Positions 1 through 9,465 of a DNA stretch of 64,000 nt are shown in pieces. This DNA is from UBA7803 sp963822255. Its GTDB lineage: Bacteria > Pseudomonadota > Gammaproteobacteria > Pseudomonadales > Azotimanducaceae. The stretch spans positions 661,576-725,575 of the forward strand of contig CAWGGV010000006.1 in the NCBI GenBank assembly GCA_963822255.1, in the 5' to 3' direction. How positions within the stretch are numbered: position 1 is the stretch's first letter; every line of letters begins with the position of its first letter. The notes under the pieces are model-generated. The model ran no database searches. It saw only the letters and a program-made list of their open reading frames with translations, and was not told the DNA's origin. The position numbers were made by a program, and so were the translations under genes.

Positions 1-1515
1 GAGGAGCCGCCGCAGCTCGACAGCACCAAGTCCACCGATACCGTGAGTGGACGGATCCTCGGCCACGTTATGGAAGGGCTGTTGCGCTACGACCAGCACA
101 ACAAGATCGTGGGAGGCGTGGCCGAGCGTTGGCAGATCGACGGCACCAAGGCCACGTTCTGGCTGCGTCCCGACGCCCGCTGGAGCGACGGCAAGCCCGT
201 GACGGCCCACGACTTCGTGTTCGCCTGGCGCAAGGCGCTGGAGCCCGCCAACGCGTCCGAATACGCCTTCATCCTGTATCCGGTGAAGAATGCCGAGGCG
301 ATCAACCAGGGTAAGCTGCCGCCATCGGCACTCGGGGTGCGGGCGGTGGACGACCGAACCCTGGCGGTGACCCTGGAACGGCCCACGCCCTACTTCGACA
401 AGCTGGCGGCATTCGGTACTTACCTGCCGATCCGGCAGGACTTCTACGAATCCACCAACGGCCGCTACGGGGCCGACGCCGACGCCATGCTCTACGACGG
501 CCCCTACCGCATCACCCGCTGGGTGCACGGCGCCAGCCTGCGGATGGAGAAGAACCCGGAGTACTGGGACAAGGGCCGGATTCACGTGAAGGTGCTGGAC
601 CACGCCTACATCACCCAGGACCCGAACGCTCAGTTGAACCTCTTCAAGGACGGCAAAATCGCGTTCGTGCAGCTCACCGAAGAGAATCTGACCGAAGCCA
701 TGGCGCAGGGCTGGCACCTGCACCGGTTCATGGACGGCTCGGTGTTCTACAGCGAGTTCAACCACCGGGACGGCCGGCCGACCGCGAACTGGCACCTGCG
801 CAAGGCCATTCAGCTCGTGCTGGACCCGAGCGAGCTGGTCTACAAGGTCATCAAGCTGCCCGGCTACCTTCCAGGCAAGTCGCTGTTTCCTATCTGGCTG
901 CAGGGCGTGAACGCGCCGTTCCGCCAGGAGTATCCTGCTCCCACCGTCAGCCACGATCCCGAGCGCGCCCGGGTCGAGCTCGAGAAGGCGCGACAGGAGC
1001 TCGGTGTCGATCACATCCGGCCGCTGGTGCTGCTCACCGGCGACAATCCCCTTTCCGACAAGCAGGCCGAGTACTATCAGGAAATCCTTAAGCGCGAGCT
1101 GGGGCTGCAGATCCGCATCGACAAGCAGATCTTCAAGCAACGCCTGGCCAAGATGACGTCGGGTGAGTTCGACATGGTGCTGGCCGGCTGGGGGCCCGAT
1201 TTCGACGACCCCATCACCTTCGGCAACCTGTTCGCCTCGTGGAACCTCAACAACCGGGGGCGCTACAACAACCCCGAGCTCGACAAGTGGGTGCGTGTGG
1301 CCGAGAGCTCCACGGATCCACGGGTACGCATGGACGCGTTCGGCAACATCCAGCGGATTCTGTACGAGGACGTCGTGATCCTGCCGGAGTACGAGCGCGG
1401 GCGGGTGTACGTGGTGGACCCGCGCATCGACGGCCTGGTCCGCCGGGTACTGAACCCCGACCCGGACTTTACCAACGTGCGCATCGTCGCGGCGAGCGGC
1501 GCGGGAGCCGGCTGA
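1..1515 (+). CDS. oppA: Peptide ABC transporter substrate-binding protein (OppA-like), 5' truncated
   Basis: Periplasmic solute-binding protein of SBP family 5, which captures peptides for an ABC importer. The frame is open from the first base of the window, so the start and signal peptide are missing. The first visible residues (EPPQLDSTKSTDTVSG after one Glu) match the N-terminal region of mature OppA, so only about 40-50 residues are lost. Typical features follow: a WSDGKPVTAHDF segment near residue 65 and a GWGPDFDDP segment near residue 395. The GTG at 43 is only an internal start. The stop is three bases before the permease start, and the order A-B-C-D-F is the standard opp operon. The real ligand (peptide, nickel or other) cannot be read from the sequence. 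Confidence 0.9.
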   Translation, partial: EEPPQLDSTKSTDTVSGRILGHVMEGLLRYDQHNKIVGGVAERWQIDGTKATFWLRPDARWSDGKPVTAHDFVFAWRKALEPANASEYAFILYPVKNAEAINQGKLPPSALGVRAVDDRTLAVTLERPTPYFDKLAAFGTYLPIRQDFYESTNGRYGADADAMLYDGPYRITRWVHGASLRMEKNPEYWDKGRIHVKVLDHAYITQDPNAQLNLFKDGKIAFVQLTEENLTEAMAQGWHLHRFMDGSVFYSEFNHRDGRPTANWHLRKAIQLVLDPSELVYKVIKLPGYLPGKSLFPIWLQGVNAPFRQEYPAPTVSHDPERARVELEKARQELGVDHIRPLVLLTGDNPLSDKQAEYYQEILKRELGLQIRIDKQIFKQRLAKMTSGEFDMVLAGWGPDFDDPITFGNLFASWNLNNRGRYNNPELDKWVRVAESSTDPRVRMDAFGNIQRILYEDVVILPEYERGRVYVVDPRIDGLVRRVLNPDPDFTNVRIVAASGAGAG

Positions 1516-1518
1516 ACC

Positions 1519-2452
1519 GTGTGGCGCTATACCCTCAGGCGGCTGGTGCAGGGCGTCATCACCGTCTGGTTCATCGCCACCGCCACCTTCTTCGCCATGC
1601 ACAACGTGCCCGGCGACCCGCTGTCGGGCGAGAAGGCCATGACGGCGCAGATCCGCGCCAACCTCGAGGCCAAATACGGACTCGACAAGCCCCTGGGCCA
1701 GCAGTACCTGATCTACATGAACAGTCTGCTGCACGGTGACTTCGGCATTTCGTTCACCCAGCAGAATCGGCGGGTCAACGACATCATCCGCGAGCACTTT
1801 CCCGTGTCAGCCACCCTGGGACTGCTGGCTCTGGTGTTCGCCGGCCTCGGCGGCGTGCTCTGGGGGGCGCTCACGGCGCTGTACCGCAACCGCCTGCCGG
1901 ACCTGGTGATCATGTTCCTGGTGATTCTCGGAATCTCGGTGCCGAGCTTCGTGTTTGCGGCCCTCGGCCAGCTTGCCCTGGTCGACCTGAACAGCCTGCT
2001 GGGCTTCACCCTGCTGCCGGTGGCCGGGTGGGGCACGCGTATGGCACATGCTGGTGCCTTCCCTGGTGCTGGGGCTCTCCACCATGGCCTATCTGACACG
2101 GCTCATGCGATCCTCCATGCTGGAGGTCATCGGCACGGACTACGTGCGTACCGCCAACGCCAAAGGCTTGCCCGCCACCCGGATCTTCACCCGTCATCAG
2201 CTCCGAAACGCCATCCTGCCGGTGGTGACCGTGCTGGGGCCGTCCATCGCTGCCATCACCACCGGCGGCTTCGTGGTGGAGCTGGTCTTCGCCATCCCGG
2301 GGCTCGGGCGCTACTTCGTGCAGGCCGTGCAGCAGCTCGACTACACGGTGATCATGGGCACCACGGTGTTCTACGGTGCGTTTCTGGTGCTGATGGTCAT
2401 CATCGTCGACCTGCTGTACGGACTGATCGATCCGCGGGTGAGGGTCTCGTAG
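1519..2452 (+). CDS. oppB: Peptide ABC transporter permease OppB, frameshifted
   Basis: Inner-membrane permease of the BPD_transp_1 family. It starts at GTG 1519 with the typical WRYTLRRLVQGV opening, the first transmembrane helix and the periplasmic NVPGDPLSGEKA segment. The frame changes once between about 2030 and 2047, after the codons for LLPVAGWG. The C-terminal half then continues from 2048 in the next frame, with LTRLMRSSMLEVIGTDYVRT and the EAA-loop region that contacts the ATPases, and ends at TAG 2450-2452. Both halves are well conserved and the shift fits one extra base, so this is probably a sequencing error. An uncorrected reading would wrongly fuse the N-terminal half through an out-of-frame stretch to OppC. 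The length after repair (about 310 residues) is normal. Confidence 0.85.
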
Positions 2453-2454
2453 CC

Positions 2455-3843
2455 ATGGCGGAAACGAAACCCCTCGAATACCAGCCCAGCCCCGGCGCAT
2501 TCCAGCCGCTCATGGGTGAGCAGCGTGCGCAGGTGCTTTCGCGGCCGTCGCTGTCCTATTGGCAGGATGCGTGGCGCCGGCTGAAGGCCAACCGTCGGGC
2601 GTTGATTTCCCTCTACATCGTGATCGCCCTGCTCGTTTTCACGGCGCTCGGCCCGGTGCTGTGGCAGGTGGACCCTGCCGATCAGGACATCGATCAGATC
2701 AGCGTGCCTCCCGGGCTCGCGCACACGGCGGTGGTGGCCGCGCCGTACCAGCATTGGGACGGCAACGCCACCACGCCGCTGGCACCGGGGCTGCGGCTGG
2801 CCGAGCCGGCCACCACCCAGGCGGTGCGTCTGTTGTGGGACCGCATGCCCGGCGCATCGAAGTACCGCGTCTACCGGAACATCTTTCCGATCCATGCCGG
2901 CGACGCTCTCGGCCTGCCCCTGACGGAGACGTTCACCGCCGAGGAGACCCATTTCGAAGACCGTCTGGACCTCCGGCCGCGCACCTACTACTACACGGTG
3001 GTGGCGCTGGATGAGTTCGGCGACACCCTGCCGGCCCGGGAGACCCTGCAGGTGGACGTGCAGCGGGTGATTACGGTGGACGAAGCCCGTCAGCGCGGTC
3101 TGATCGGGGCGGACCAGACGCCGCCGGTGGGCAGCGAGGTCGCCCTGGCGAGCCATCCCCTCGGCACCGATTACCTGGGACGCGACATGATGGCGCGGCT
3201 CATGTACGGCGCCCGGGTATCGCTGTTCATCGGCATCCTGGCCCCACTCGCGTTCGTCCTGTTCGGCACCGTGTACGGCAGCGCCGCCGGATTCCTCGGC
3301 GGCTACTCCGACCAGATCCTCATGCGCTTCGCCGACTTCATCATCGCGCTGCCGTTTCTGCTGTTCATGATTCTGTTCAAGGTGGTGTTCAACGTCGGTG
3401 CCGGCGAGAGCGGCATTGCGCCCATGATGCTGGCGATGGTGCTGCTGCTGTGGCCGACCACGGCGCGTCTGGTGCGCGGCCAGATCCTGCAGGTGCGCGA
3501 GGAAGGCTACGTCAGCGCCGCCCGGCTGCTTGGCGCGAGAACCAATTATCTGATTCTGCGGCACATGATTCCCAACACCCTGGGCGTGATCCTGGTCACC
3601 CTGACCTTCGCGGTGCCCAACGCCATCTTCATCGAAGCGTTCCTGTCGTTCATCGGCATGGGCGTTTCGCCGCCCACGCCCTCCTGGGGCAGCATGTGCA
3701 ACGAGGGAATCAAGACCATGCTCACCCACCCGCACGAGCTGATCCTGCCGGCGGTGATGATCAGCATCACCGTGCTCGCTTTCAATCTGCTGGGCGACGG
3801 CCTGCGGGACGCCCTCGACGCCAAGATGAGGTCGAGAGAATGA
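2455..3843 (+). CDS. oppC: Peptide ABC transporter permease OppC with extra fibronectin-III-like periplasmic domain
   Basis: Second permease of the opp system, 462 residues against about 300 usually. ATG 2455 lies two bases after the oppB stop. Residues about 48-70 form the first membrane helix. The C-terminal half from HPLGTDYLGRDMMARLMYGA (about 234) onward is a standard OppC core, with the EAA loop around REEGYVSAARLLGARTNYLI. Between them, residues about 112-203 form an insertion with a fibronectin-III-like pattern: VRLLWDRMPGASKYRVYRN, then RPRTYYYTVVALDEFGD. By topology this domain should lie in the periplasm beside the binding protein. Its role is unknown; contact with OppA or the cell wall is only a guess. 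Unlike the neighbouring genes, the reading frame is intact. Confidence 0.88.
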   Translation: MAETKPLEYQPSPGAFQPLMGEQRAQVLSRPSLSYWQDAWRRLKANRRALISLYIVIALLVFTALGPVLWQVDPADQDIDQISVPPGLAHTAVVAAPYQHWDGNATTPLAPGLRLAEPATTQAVRLLWDRMPGASKYRVYRNIFPIHAGDALGLPLTETFTAEETHFEDRLDLRPRTYYYTVVALDEFGDTLPARETLQVDVQRVITVDEARQRGLIGADQTPPVGSEVALASHPLGTDYLGRDMMARLMYGARVSLFIGILAPLAFVLFGTVYGSAAGFLGGYSDQILMRFADFIIALPFLLFMILFKVVFNVGAGESGIAPMMLAMVLLLWPTTARLVRGQILQVREEGYVSAARLLGARTNYLILRHMIPNTLGVILVTLTFAVPNAIFIEAFLSFIGMGVSPPTPSWGSMCNEGIKTMLTHPHELILPAVMISITVLAFNLLGDGLRDALDAKMRSRE

Positions 3844-3907
3844 CGCGGCCTCCGGCCGCGACTGCCGGGACAGGATCGCGCCGGAGGCCGCTCCGACCGG
3901 GGCTGCA

Positions 3908-4961
3908 ATGACCGCCCCGCTGCTCCAGGTCGACGACCTGCGGGTCGAGTTCGACACCTACGGCGGCACCGTGCAGGCGGTGCGGGGCGTCAGCTTCAAG
4001 GTGGAGGCCGGCGAGACCCTGGCCATCGTCGGGGAATCGGGCTGCGGCAAGTCGGTGACGGTGCAGAGCCTGATGGGGCTCATCCCGATGCCACCCGGCC
4101 GCATCACCTCGGGCAGCGCGCGGCTGCGCGGAGTCGAGATCCTGGGCCGCACCTCGATCGACGGCCGCGACATCCGCGGCCGCGAGATCGGCATGATCTT
4201 TCAGGACCCGATGACCTCGCTGAATCCCACCATGACCGTCGGGCGACCAGATCGCCGAGACGCTGCAGGTGCACCGCGGCTGGAGCCACAAGCGGGCCTT
4301 CGCGCCGCGCGGTCGAGCTGCTCGAGATGGCGCGTATTCCGGAGGCGGCGAGCCGCGCCAGGCAATATCCGTTCGAGTTCTCCGGCGGCATGCTGCAGCG
4401 GGCGATGATTGCCATGTCCATCGCCTGCGAGCCGGCCATCCTCATCGCCGACGAGCCCACCACGGCGCTCGACGTCACCATCCAGGCCCAGGTCCTCGAT
4501 CTGCATGGAAGACCTGCAGCGGCGAACGGGCATGGCGATCGTGCTGATCACCCACGACCTGGGCGTCGTGGCGCGCATGGCGGACGAGGTGGTGGTGATG
4601 TATGCCGGACAGGTCGGCGGAGAAGGGGACCGTGGACGACGTCTTCTATCGGTCCGCCCATCCTTACACCCTGGGGCTGAAGGCAGCGATGCCGAGCAAC
4701 GATCCGAGCCTGGACCACCGGCTGCTGCCCATCGAAGGCAGCCCGCCGGATCTGTTCGATCCGCCCCGGGGCTGCGCCTATGCGGCGCGATGTCCGTACG
4801 CCATGCAGCTCTGCAGCGAGCAAGATCCCGGCGCGTTCTATCAGGGGGAGCGGCACTTCGCCCGCTGCTGGCTGCATCACCCGTCGGCACCGGAGGTTGC
4901 CGGGCTCTACCACGGCGAAGGGCCACACGACCGGGCCGCAGAGCAGGAGGTGCGCTCGTGA
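3908..4961 (+). CDS. oppD: Peptide ABC transporter ATPase OppD, several frameshifts
   Basis: Cytoplasmic ATPase of the opp importer, starting at ATG 3908 (MTAPLLQVDDLRVEF). Walker A GESGCGKS is at about residue 42 and the Q-loop segment MIFQDPMTSLNPT follows. The reading then changes frame near 4243, 4305, 4505 and 4613. When the frames are joined, the ABC signature FSGGMLQRAMIA, Walker B ILIADEPTTALDV, switch region LITHDLGVVA and the oligopeptide-type C-terminal extension (GCAYAARCPYAMQLC) all appear in order. The end, TGA 4959-4961, overlaps the oppF start as GTGA. Four shifts in one otherwise intact gene point to poor consensus quality here; a true pseudogene is less likely because every downstream motif survives. 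Confidence 0.8.
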
Positions 4962-5958
4962 GCGAAGCCCAGCCGATCGGCGAGCACCCGGAGCAGGCGC
5001 GGCCGCTGGTCGTCACGGACAACCTGACCAAGCACTTCACGCTCCGGGGCGGTCACCGGCTGCACGCCGTGGACGGCGTCTCGCTCACCATTCACGAACG
5101 CGAAATCGTCGGGCTGGTGGGCGAGTCCGGCTCCGGCAAGTCCACCTACGGCAAGACCCTGATCGGTCTTCACGGCAAGACGGCGGGCACCGTCAGCTAT
5201 CGCGGGCGAGCGGCTGCCGCGACCACTACCAGCCGGCGGACTTCCAGCGCTGGGCGAAGAAGATGCAGATGATCTTCCAGGACCCATACTCTTCACTGAA
5301 CCCGCGCATGACGGTGGGCGAGATCATCGGCGAGGGCTTGAAGCTCCACACCCGGCTCGGCCGGCAGGAGATCCGCGACCGGGTGGCCGACTGGCTCCGG
5401 CGCGTGGGCCTGGAGCCGGACCACATGTCACGCTATCCCCACGAGTTCTCGGGCGGGCAGCGCCAGCGCATCGGCGTGGCCCGGGCGCTGATTCTCGGCC
5501 CCGAGTTCGTGGTCTGCGACGAGCCGATCTCGGCTCTCGATGTCTCGGTCCAGGCTCAGGTCATCAACCTGCTGGATGAGCTGAAGGCATCCATGGGGCT
5601 GACCCTGCTGTTCATCGCCCACGACCTCTCCATGGTCCGCTACGTGAGCGACCGGATGGCGGTCATGTATCTGGGCGCGCTGGTGGAGCTCGGCCCGGCA
5701 CCCGAGGTGTTCTTCGACCCCAAGCATCCGTACACGCAGATCCTGGTCGCCTCGAATCCGGAGCCGGACCCGATACGGGAGCGGGAGCGGCAGTCCACCA
5801 CCATCCGGGGCGAAATCCCGTCGCCGGTGGACGTCCAGCCCGGCTGCCGATTCGCCGGCCGATGTCCCTACGTCATGGACGTCTGCCGGCGCGAGACGCC
5901 GCCGCTGGAGCCGGTCGACGGAGCCCCCGACCGGCTGGTGGCCTGCCACCTGTACTGA
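4958..5958 (+). CDS. oppF: Peptide ABC transporter ATPase OppF, one frameshift
   Basis: Second ATPase of the opp importer. It starts at GTG 4958, overlapping the oppD stop by GTGA, which suggests translational coupling. The N-terminal part carries Walker A GESGSGKSTYGKTL. A single frame change lies between about 5205 and 5222, after the codons for GTVSYRG; reading resumes at RDHYQPADFQRW. The rest is intact: Q-loop MIFQDPYSSLNPR, signature FSGGQRQRIGVARAL, Walker B FVVCDEPISALDVS, switch LFIAHDLSMV, and the Cys-rich C-terminal region GCRFAGRCPYVMDVC. It ends at TGA 5956-5958 and closes the operon; the next gene faces the other way. Confidence 0.85.
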
Positions 5959-5988
5959 TACGATCCCGCTGCGGCTACGCCGGACTCA

Positions 5989-8900
5989 TCACTCGTTCAT
6001 CCGGTACGACACCGTCAGACCGAATACCCGGGGGTCGCTGGTGGTCACCGAGCGAAGGAAGTTGTCTCCGCTGGAGCCCTCGTCCATCTGCCGCAGGCCG
6101 AATTCCTCGGTGATGTTGTTCACCCAGGCGGAGACGTCCCAGTTCTGGTTGGCGCTCCGCCAGCTCACGCGGGCATCCCAGCGTGTGAACGCCGGCGCAC
6201 GGTCGATCGAGCGCTCGAACGGCGCGTCGAAGTAGAACTCGTCGGTCCAGCCCACGGTCGTGTACAGATCGAGGGTACCGGAGCTGCCGAGGGGCCAGGT
6301 GTAGTCGCCCCAGACGGTGAACTTCCACTTCGGAATCTTCGGCAGACTGGCGCCGTCGAAACCGCTCCGGGTGAGCTCCGCCGCGGTGAAGATCGTATCC
6401 GGGGTGGCAGGATTCACCACGTCGACCACAGAAAAGTCGTCGGTGAACTGCGCGTCGGTGTAGCTCCCGTTACCGCCGATGGTGAGGTGGTCGCCGAGCA
6501 GCAAGGTGACCTCGCCTTCCCAGCCGATCGTCCGCGCCGAGGGCGCGTTGACGACGTTGACACCGACGCCCATCAGGCCGCCGGTCTGGGTGATGATGGT
6601 CTGGATGTCGTCGTAGTTGTACAGATAGATGGACGAGTTGAGCTGCAGCCTGTCGTTCAGCAAGGTGCCCTTGTAGCCGAACTCGTAGGCGATGATGTTC
6701 TCTTCGTTGTACTCCGGCGTCTGGCTCGAGAAGAAACCGAGGTTGTAGCCGCCGGACCGCCACCCCGTAGTCGCGGACAGATACAGCAGCGTGTTTTCGT
6801 TGGGCTGATAGTTGAAGTTGACCCGCCACGTCCACACGTCCCAGTCGTTCTTCAGCGGCCGATAGATGTCGAAGGCGATTGGCGCGCCACTGAACCACAC
6901 CGGATTGTCTCCCGCGTTGGTCCCCAGATCGCCAGGCTGAACGCCACCGTTCGCCGTCGCTGTCGTCGGGTCGAAGGCACCGTTCACCGCGTTGTACAGA
7001 CACAGCACGTTGGCTCCGCTGCCGCATGCGGCGAAGCCGGCCGGGTTGGCGGCTATGTAGTCCTGCACCTTCTGGTTGTATCCGGCGAAGGTATTGAGGT
7101 CGAGCAGTGCGAGCCCTGTCAGCCCCAGGTTTTCCTGTATGCCGAGCAAGCGTTCCCGTGCCTGTTTCTCGTCCTTGGCGTACCGCACCCCCAGCGTCAG
7201 CGCCCACTTGTCGGTGAGCTGATACTCGCCCTGGACGTAAGCCGCGTAGGCCCGGGTTTCGAGGTCGTTGTCCCAGGCGAAGAAGGTGCCCGGCGTGTGC
7301 TGGCCAACGTGCTCAGCGCCGCGCAGCCCGGTACCCTTGTCACCGTACCAGGGCGCAGCGAGGGTCACCGAGCCGTCTGCGGCTGGGGTGGCGCCGGCCT
7401 CGTAGGCCCGCTGCGCGTCGTAGATGTCGAGCAGCGGCCCGGGATGGCCGAGCAGCGCGCCGAACGTCGTGATGTCGCTGCCCGCGTATTGGGCGTCGTT
7501 CTGATAGCGCCCCTGGGTGTCGATGGGGTCGTACAGGTCGAGGCGTTGATTGATCGTGGAGTTGTAGATGAACGCTCCCGCCGTCAACGACAGCTTGTCA
7601 CTGTCGAAGGTGAACTGGATCTCGTGCTGCCAGTTCTCGTTCTCCTGCAAGACGTAGAACTCCGAGCTGCCGAGCCGCGTGTTGCCGGTCTTGTCCTCGT
7701 CGGTGTTGCGGTCGTAGAAGAAGTCCGTGTAGCCGAAGATGTACTTGAGCTGCCAGTGGTCGGCGTCGTAGGAGGTGTTGAACTGCACCGCCTGATGATC
7801 GAAGGACTCGTCATACGTCCCGTTGCTGTCGATCTTCAGGCTGCCCTTGTCCAGGTTGTCGACGTCGGCAACGTGGATCCGGTTCGCCGGCATGCCGAGC
7901 GCATAGTTCGGCGACGTGCTTCCGGCGGTGGGGTTCCCCTTTCCGTAGGCCGGCAGTCCCGTGGCCGGATCGATGTCCTGCACGCCGTCGGCGTTCAGGT
8001 CCAACGGCGCCGTCAACGCGGAGCGAATGTCGACGCCCGGCCGGATGTGCTGGGCCTCTACCAGCGCCCCGGTGGCCGGATTGGTATACGTCTGGACGTC
8101 CTGGCTGGAGTCGAAGTAGTTGGACATCCACGGCATGGTGGTCTGGCTGCGGTCGATGACGCGCTCACCGAAGGCGAGGCTGGTGGTATCGCGTGACCGG
8201 GTACCGTCTTCGCTGACGACGATGGGGCTGGTGCCCGCTCCGCCGTTGAACTTCCGGCGGTAGATGCGCGTATTACCGCGGACGTACATGGTCACCCGGT
8301 CCACCGGTCGCCACTCGAACGCCAGTGCGTAGTTCTGGTCATCGTAGTTGTTGATGTCATTGCCGAACGGCGATGTCTCTTCGATGTAGCCGTCGCGGCG
8401 CCGGTCGGAGCCAGTGAAGCGTACGCCCAGCTTGTCCTGGATCACCGGCGCCGAGATCATGTAGTAGGCCTCGGTGGTGTTGTAGCTGCCGTAGGTGCCC
8501 GTCACCTCCCCCTGCCATTCGTTCAGGCTCGGATGATTGGACACGAAGTTGATGGCGCCGCCGACGGCATTACGGCCGTACAAGGTGCCCTGCGGTCCAC
8601 GCAGCACCTCGACCCGCGCCAGGTCGTGCAGGCCGCCTTCCGTCGAGGCGATACCGAAGTCTTCGGAATACACCCCGTTAAAGTAGGTGGCGACCCCCGG
8701 GTCTCCGCCGAGTGTGCGGGCAGTGCGCCCCACTCCGCGAATCGACGCGTCGTACGGCTGGATCGTGGTTGCTGGGATGTAGTTCTGCAGATCTTCCTGA
8801 TTGCGGATGTTGAAGTTCTCGAGGAAGCTCTGATCGAAAGCCGAGATGGAAATTGCGGTATCGGATACCGTGGACTCGCGCCGCTCGGCGGTCACCACGA

Positions 8901-9021
8901 CTTCTTCGATGCGCCGGCTGGACTCCGCGGCGGCGCTGACCACGGGCGGGTACGTCAAGGCGGCCAGCGTAGCGGCCCCTACACTGCCCAGCAACAGTCT
9001 GAACTGAAGACGCGTGCACAT
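5989..9021 (-). CDS. TonB-dependent receptor
   Basis: Outer-membrane active-transport porin of 1010 residues with an intact frame. An N-terminal signal peptide (LLLGSVGAATLAALTYP, cleavage near VVSAAA) is followed by the IEEVVVTAERR segment typical of receptors of this subfamily. The plug domain has RGPQGTLYGRNAVGG at about residue 140. The remainder is a long beta-barrel ending in GLTVSYRMNE, lacking the usual terminal Phe. No SusC-type N-terminal domain is seen. The ligand cannot be deduced; related receptors in oligotrophic proteobacteria take up siderophores, sugars, lipids or sterol-like compounds. It stands alone on the minus strand, convergent with the opp operon, and a second receptor lies just upstream in the same direction. 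Confidence 0.92.
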   Translation of the reverse strand: MCTRLQFRLLLGSVGAATLAALTYPPVVSAAAESSRRIEEVVVTAERRESTVSDTAISISAFDQSFLENFNIRNQEDLQNYIPATTIQPYDASIRGVGRTARTLGGDPGVATYFNGVYSEDFGIASTEGGLHDLARVEVLRGPQGTLYGRNAVGGAINFVSNHPSLNEWQGEVTGTYGSYNTTEAYYMISAPVIQDKLGVRFTGSDRRRDGYIEETSPFGNDINNYDDQNYALAFEWRPVDRVTMYVRGNTRIYRRKFNGGAGTSPIVVSEDGTRSRDTTSLAFGERVIDRSQTTMPWMSNYFDSSQDVQTYTNPATGALVEAQHIRPGVDIRSALTAPLDLNADGVQDIDPATGLPAYGKGNPTAGSTSPNYALGMPANRIHVADVDNLDKGSLKIDSNGTYDESFDHQAVQFNTSYDADHWQLKYIFGYTDFFYDRNTDEDKTGNTRLGSSEFYVLQENENWQHEIQFTFDSDKLSLTAGAFIYNSTINQRLDLYDPIDTQGRYQNDAQYAGSDITTFGALLGHPGPLLDIYDAQRAYEAGATPAADGSVTLAAPWYGDKGTGLRGAEHVGQHTPGTFFAWDNDLETRAYAAYVQGEYQLTDKWALTLGVRYAKDEKQARERLLGIQENLGLTGLALLDLNTFAGYNQKVQDYIAANPAGFAACGSGANVLCLYNAVNGAFDPTTATANGGVQPGDLGTNAGDNPVWFSGAPIAFDIYRPLKNDWDVWTWRVNFNYQPNENTLLYLSATTGWRSGGYNLGFFSSQTPEYNEENIIAYEFGYKGTLLNDRLQLNSSIYLYNYDDIQTIITQTGGLMGVGVNVVNAPSARTIGWEGEVTLLLGDHLTIGGNGSYTDAQFTDDFSVVDVVNPATPDTIFTAAELTRSGFDGASLPKIPKWKFTVWGDYTWPLGSSGTLDLYTTVGWTDEFYFDAPFERSIDRAPAFTRWDARVSWRSANQNWDVSAWVNNITEEFGLRQMDEGSSGDNFLRSVTTSDPRVFGLTVSYRMNE

Positions 9022-9392
9022 ATCTCTCTACCCCTCAGTAGAGGAGACGCACACGTGTTCACTCGCCAGCGCTGTCTGTTACGCCGATTGCCGCCCCGAA
9101 CCCGCAGTCGGATTCCGAAGCACAACGGAAATCTGGCTCATCCGGACCCGGCCGCCGACGCGAACACGGTGACCTCCTCGACGACATGAACGTCTGGAGG
9201 CGTCACAGCATGGGAGCCCCTCCGGACGGCCCCGGCGCCTGTTCGTCTCGAATGAATGTCCTACCCCTCCCCGGCCATTTTGCAGCAACAGACGGGTATG
9301 TAACATGTTTTAATCCGCCGGGAGCCCCCTTGTCAAATGGCGATGAGGTCATTGCATCCGTGTCGGATATGCGGGCACACCGGAGCGGTCAG
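9022..9392. other. Intergenic region upstream of first TonB receptor, no gene seen
   Basis: This stretch carries no convincing gene. It contains one palindromic AACnnGTT site at 9299-9312 and must hold the promoter of the minus-strand receptor that starts at 9021. Short open frames here show no family resemblance. Confidence 0.5.
9299..9312. promoter_or_regulatory. Candidate TetR/KstR-type operator
   Basis: The 14 bases fit the pattern TnnAACnnGTTnnA exactly (core AACATGTT). That pattern is known for KstR, a TetR-family repressor of lipid and sterol genes in actinobacteria. A related palindrome lies upstream of the second TonB receptor. The site is about 278 bases before the receptor start, which is far for a repressor site, so the assignment is tentative. 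Confidence 0.3.
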
Positions 9393-9427
9393 AAAAAAAG
9401 CCCATGGAGCGAACTCCATGGGCTTTT
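9393..9427 (-). terminator. Intrinsic terminator of the second TonB receptor gene
   Basis: Read on the minus strand, an 11-bp perfect stem AGCCCATGGAG / CTCCATGGGCT closes a TTCG tetraloop and is followed by a run of seven T. It lies about 40 bases after the stop of the receptor gene that ends at 9466. This is a textbook rho-independent terminator. Confidence 0.85.
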
Positions 9428-9465
9428 CGCAGAGAGCTGCGAGAGAAGCGGCGCTAAGGGAGGGC

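Noticed and set aside
1519..3843. Single 774-codon permease fusion protein
   Set aside because: The middle is out-of-frame sequence caused by an indel in oppB; two normal permeases are present.
2371..3957. Long minus-strand open frame of 528 codons across oppC
   Set aside because: It shadows oppC in a GC-rich region; the translation is His/Gln/Arg-rich and has no family motif.
6487..8196. 569-codon plus-strand frame opposite the first TonB receptor
   Set aside because: Antisense to a receptor with intact motifs; composition is typical of shadow frames.
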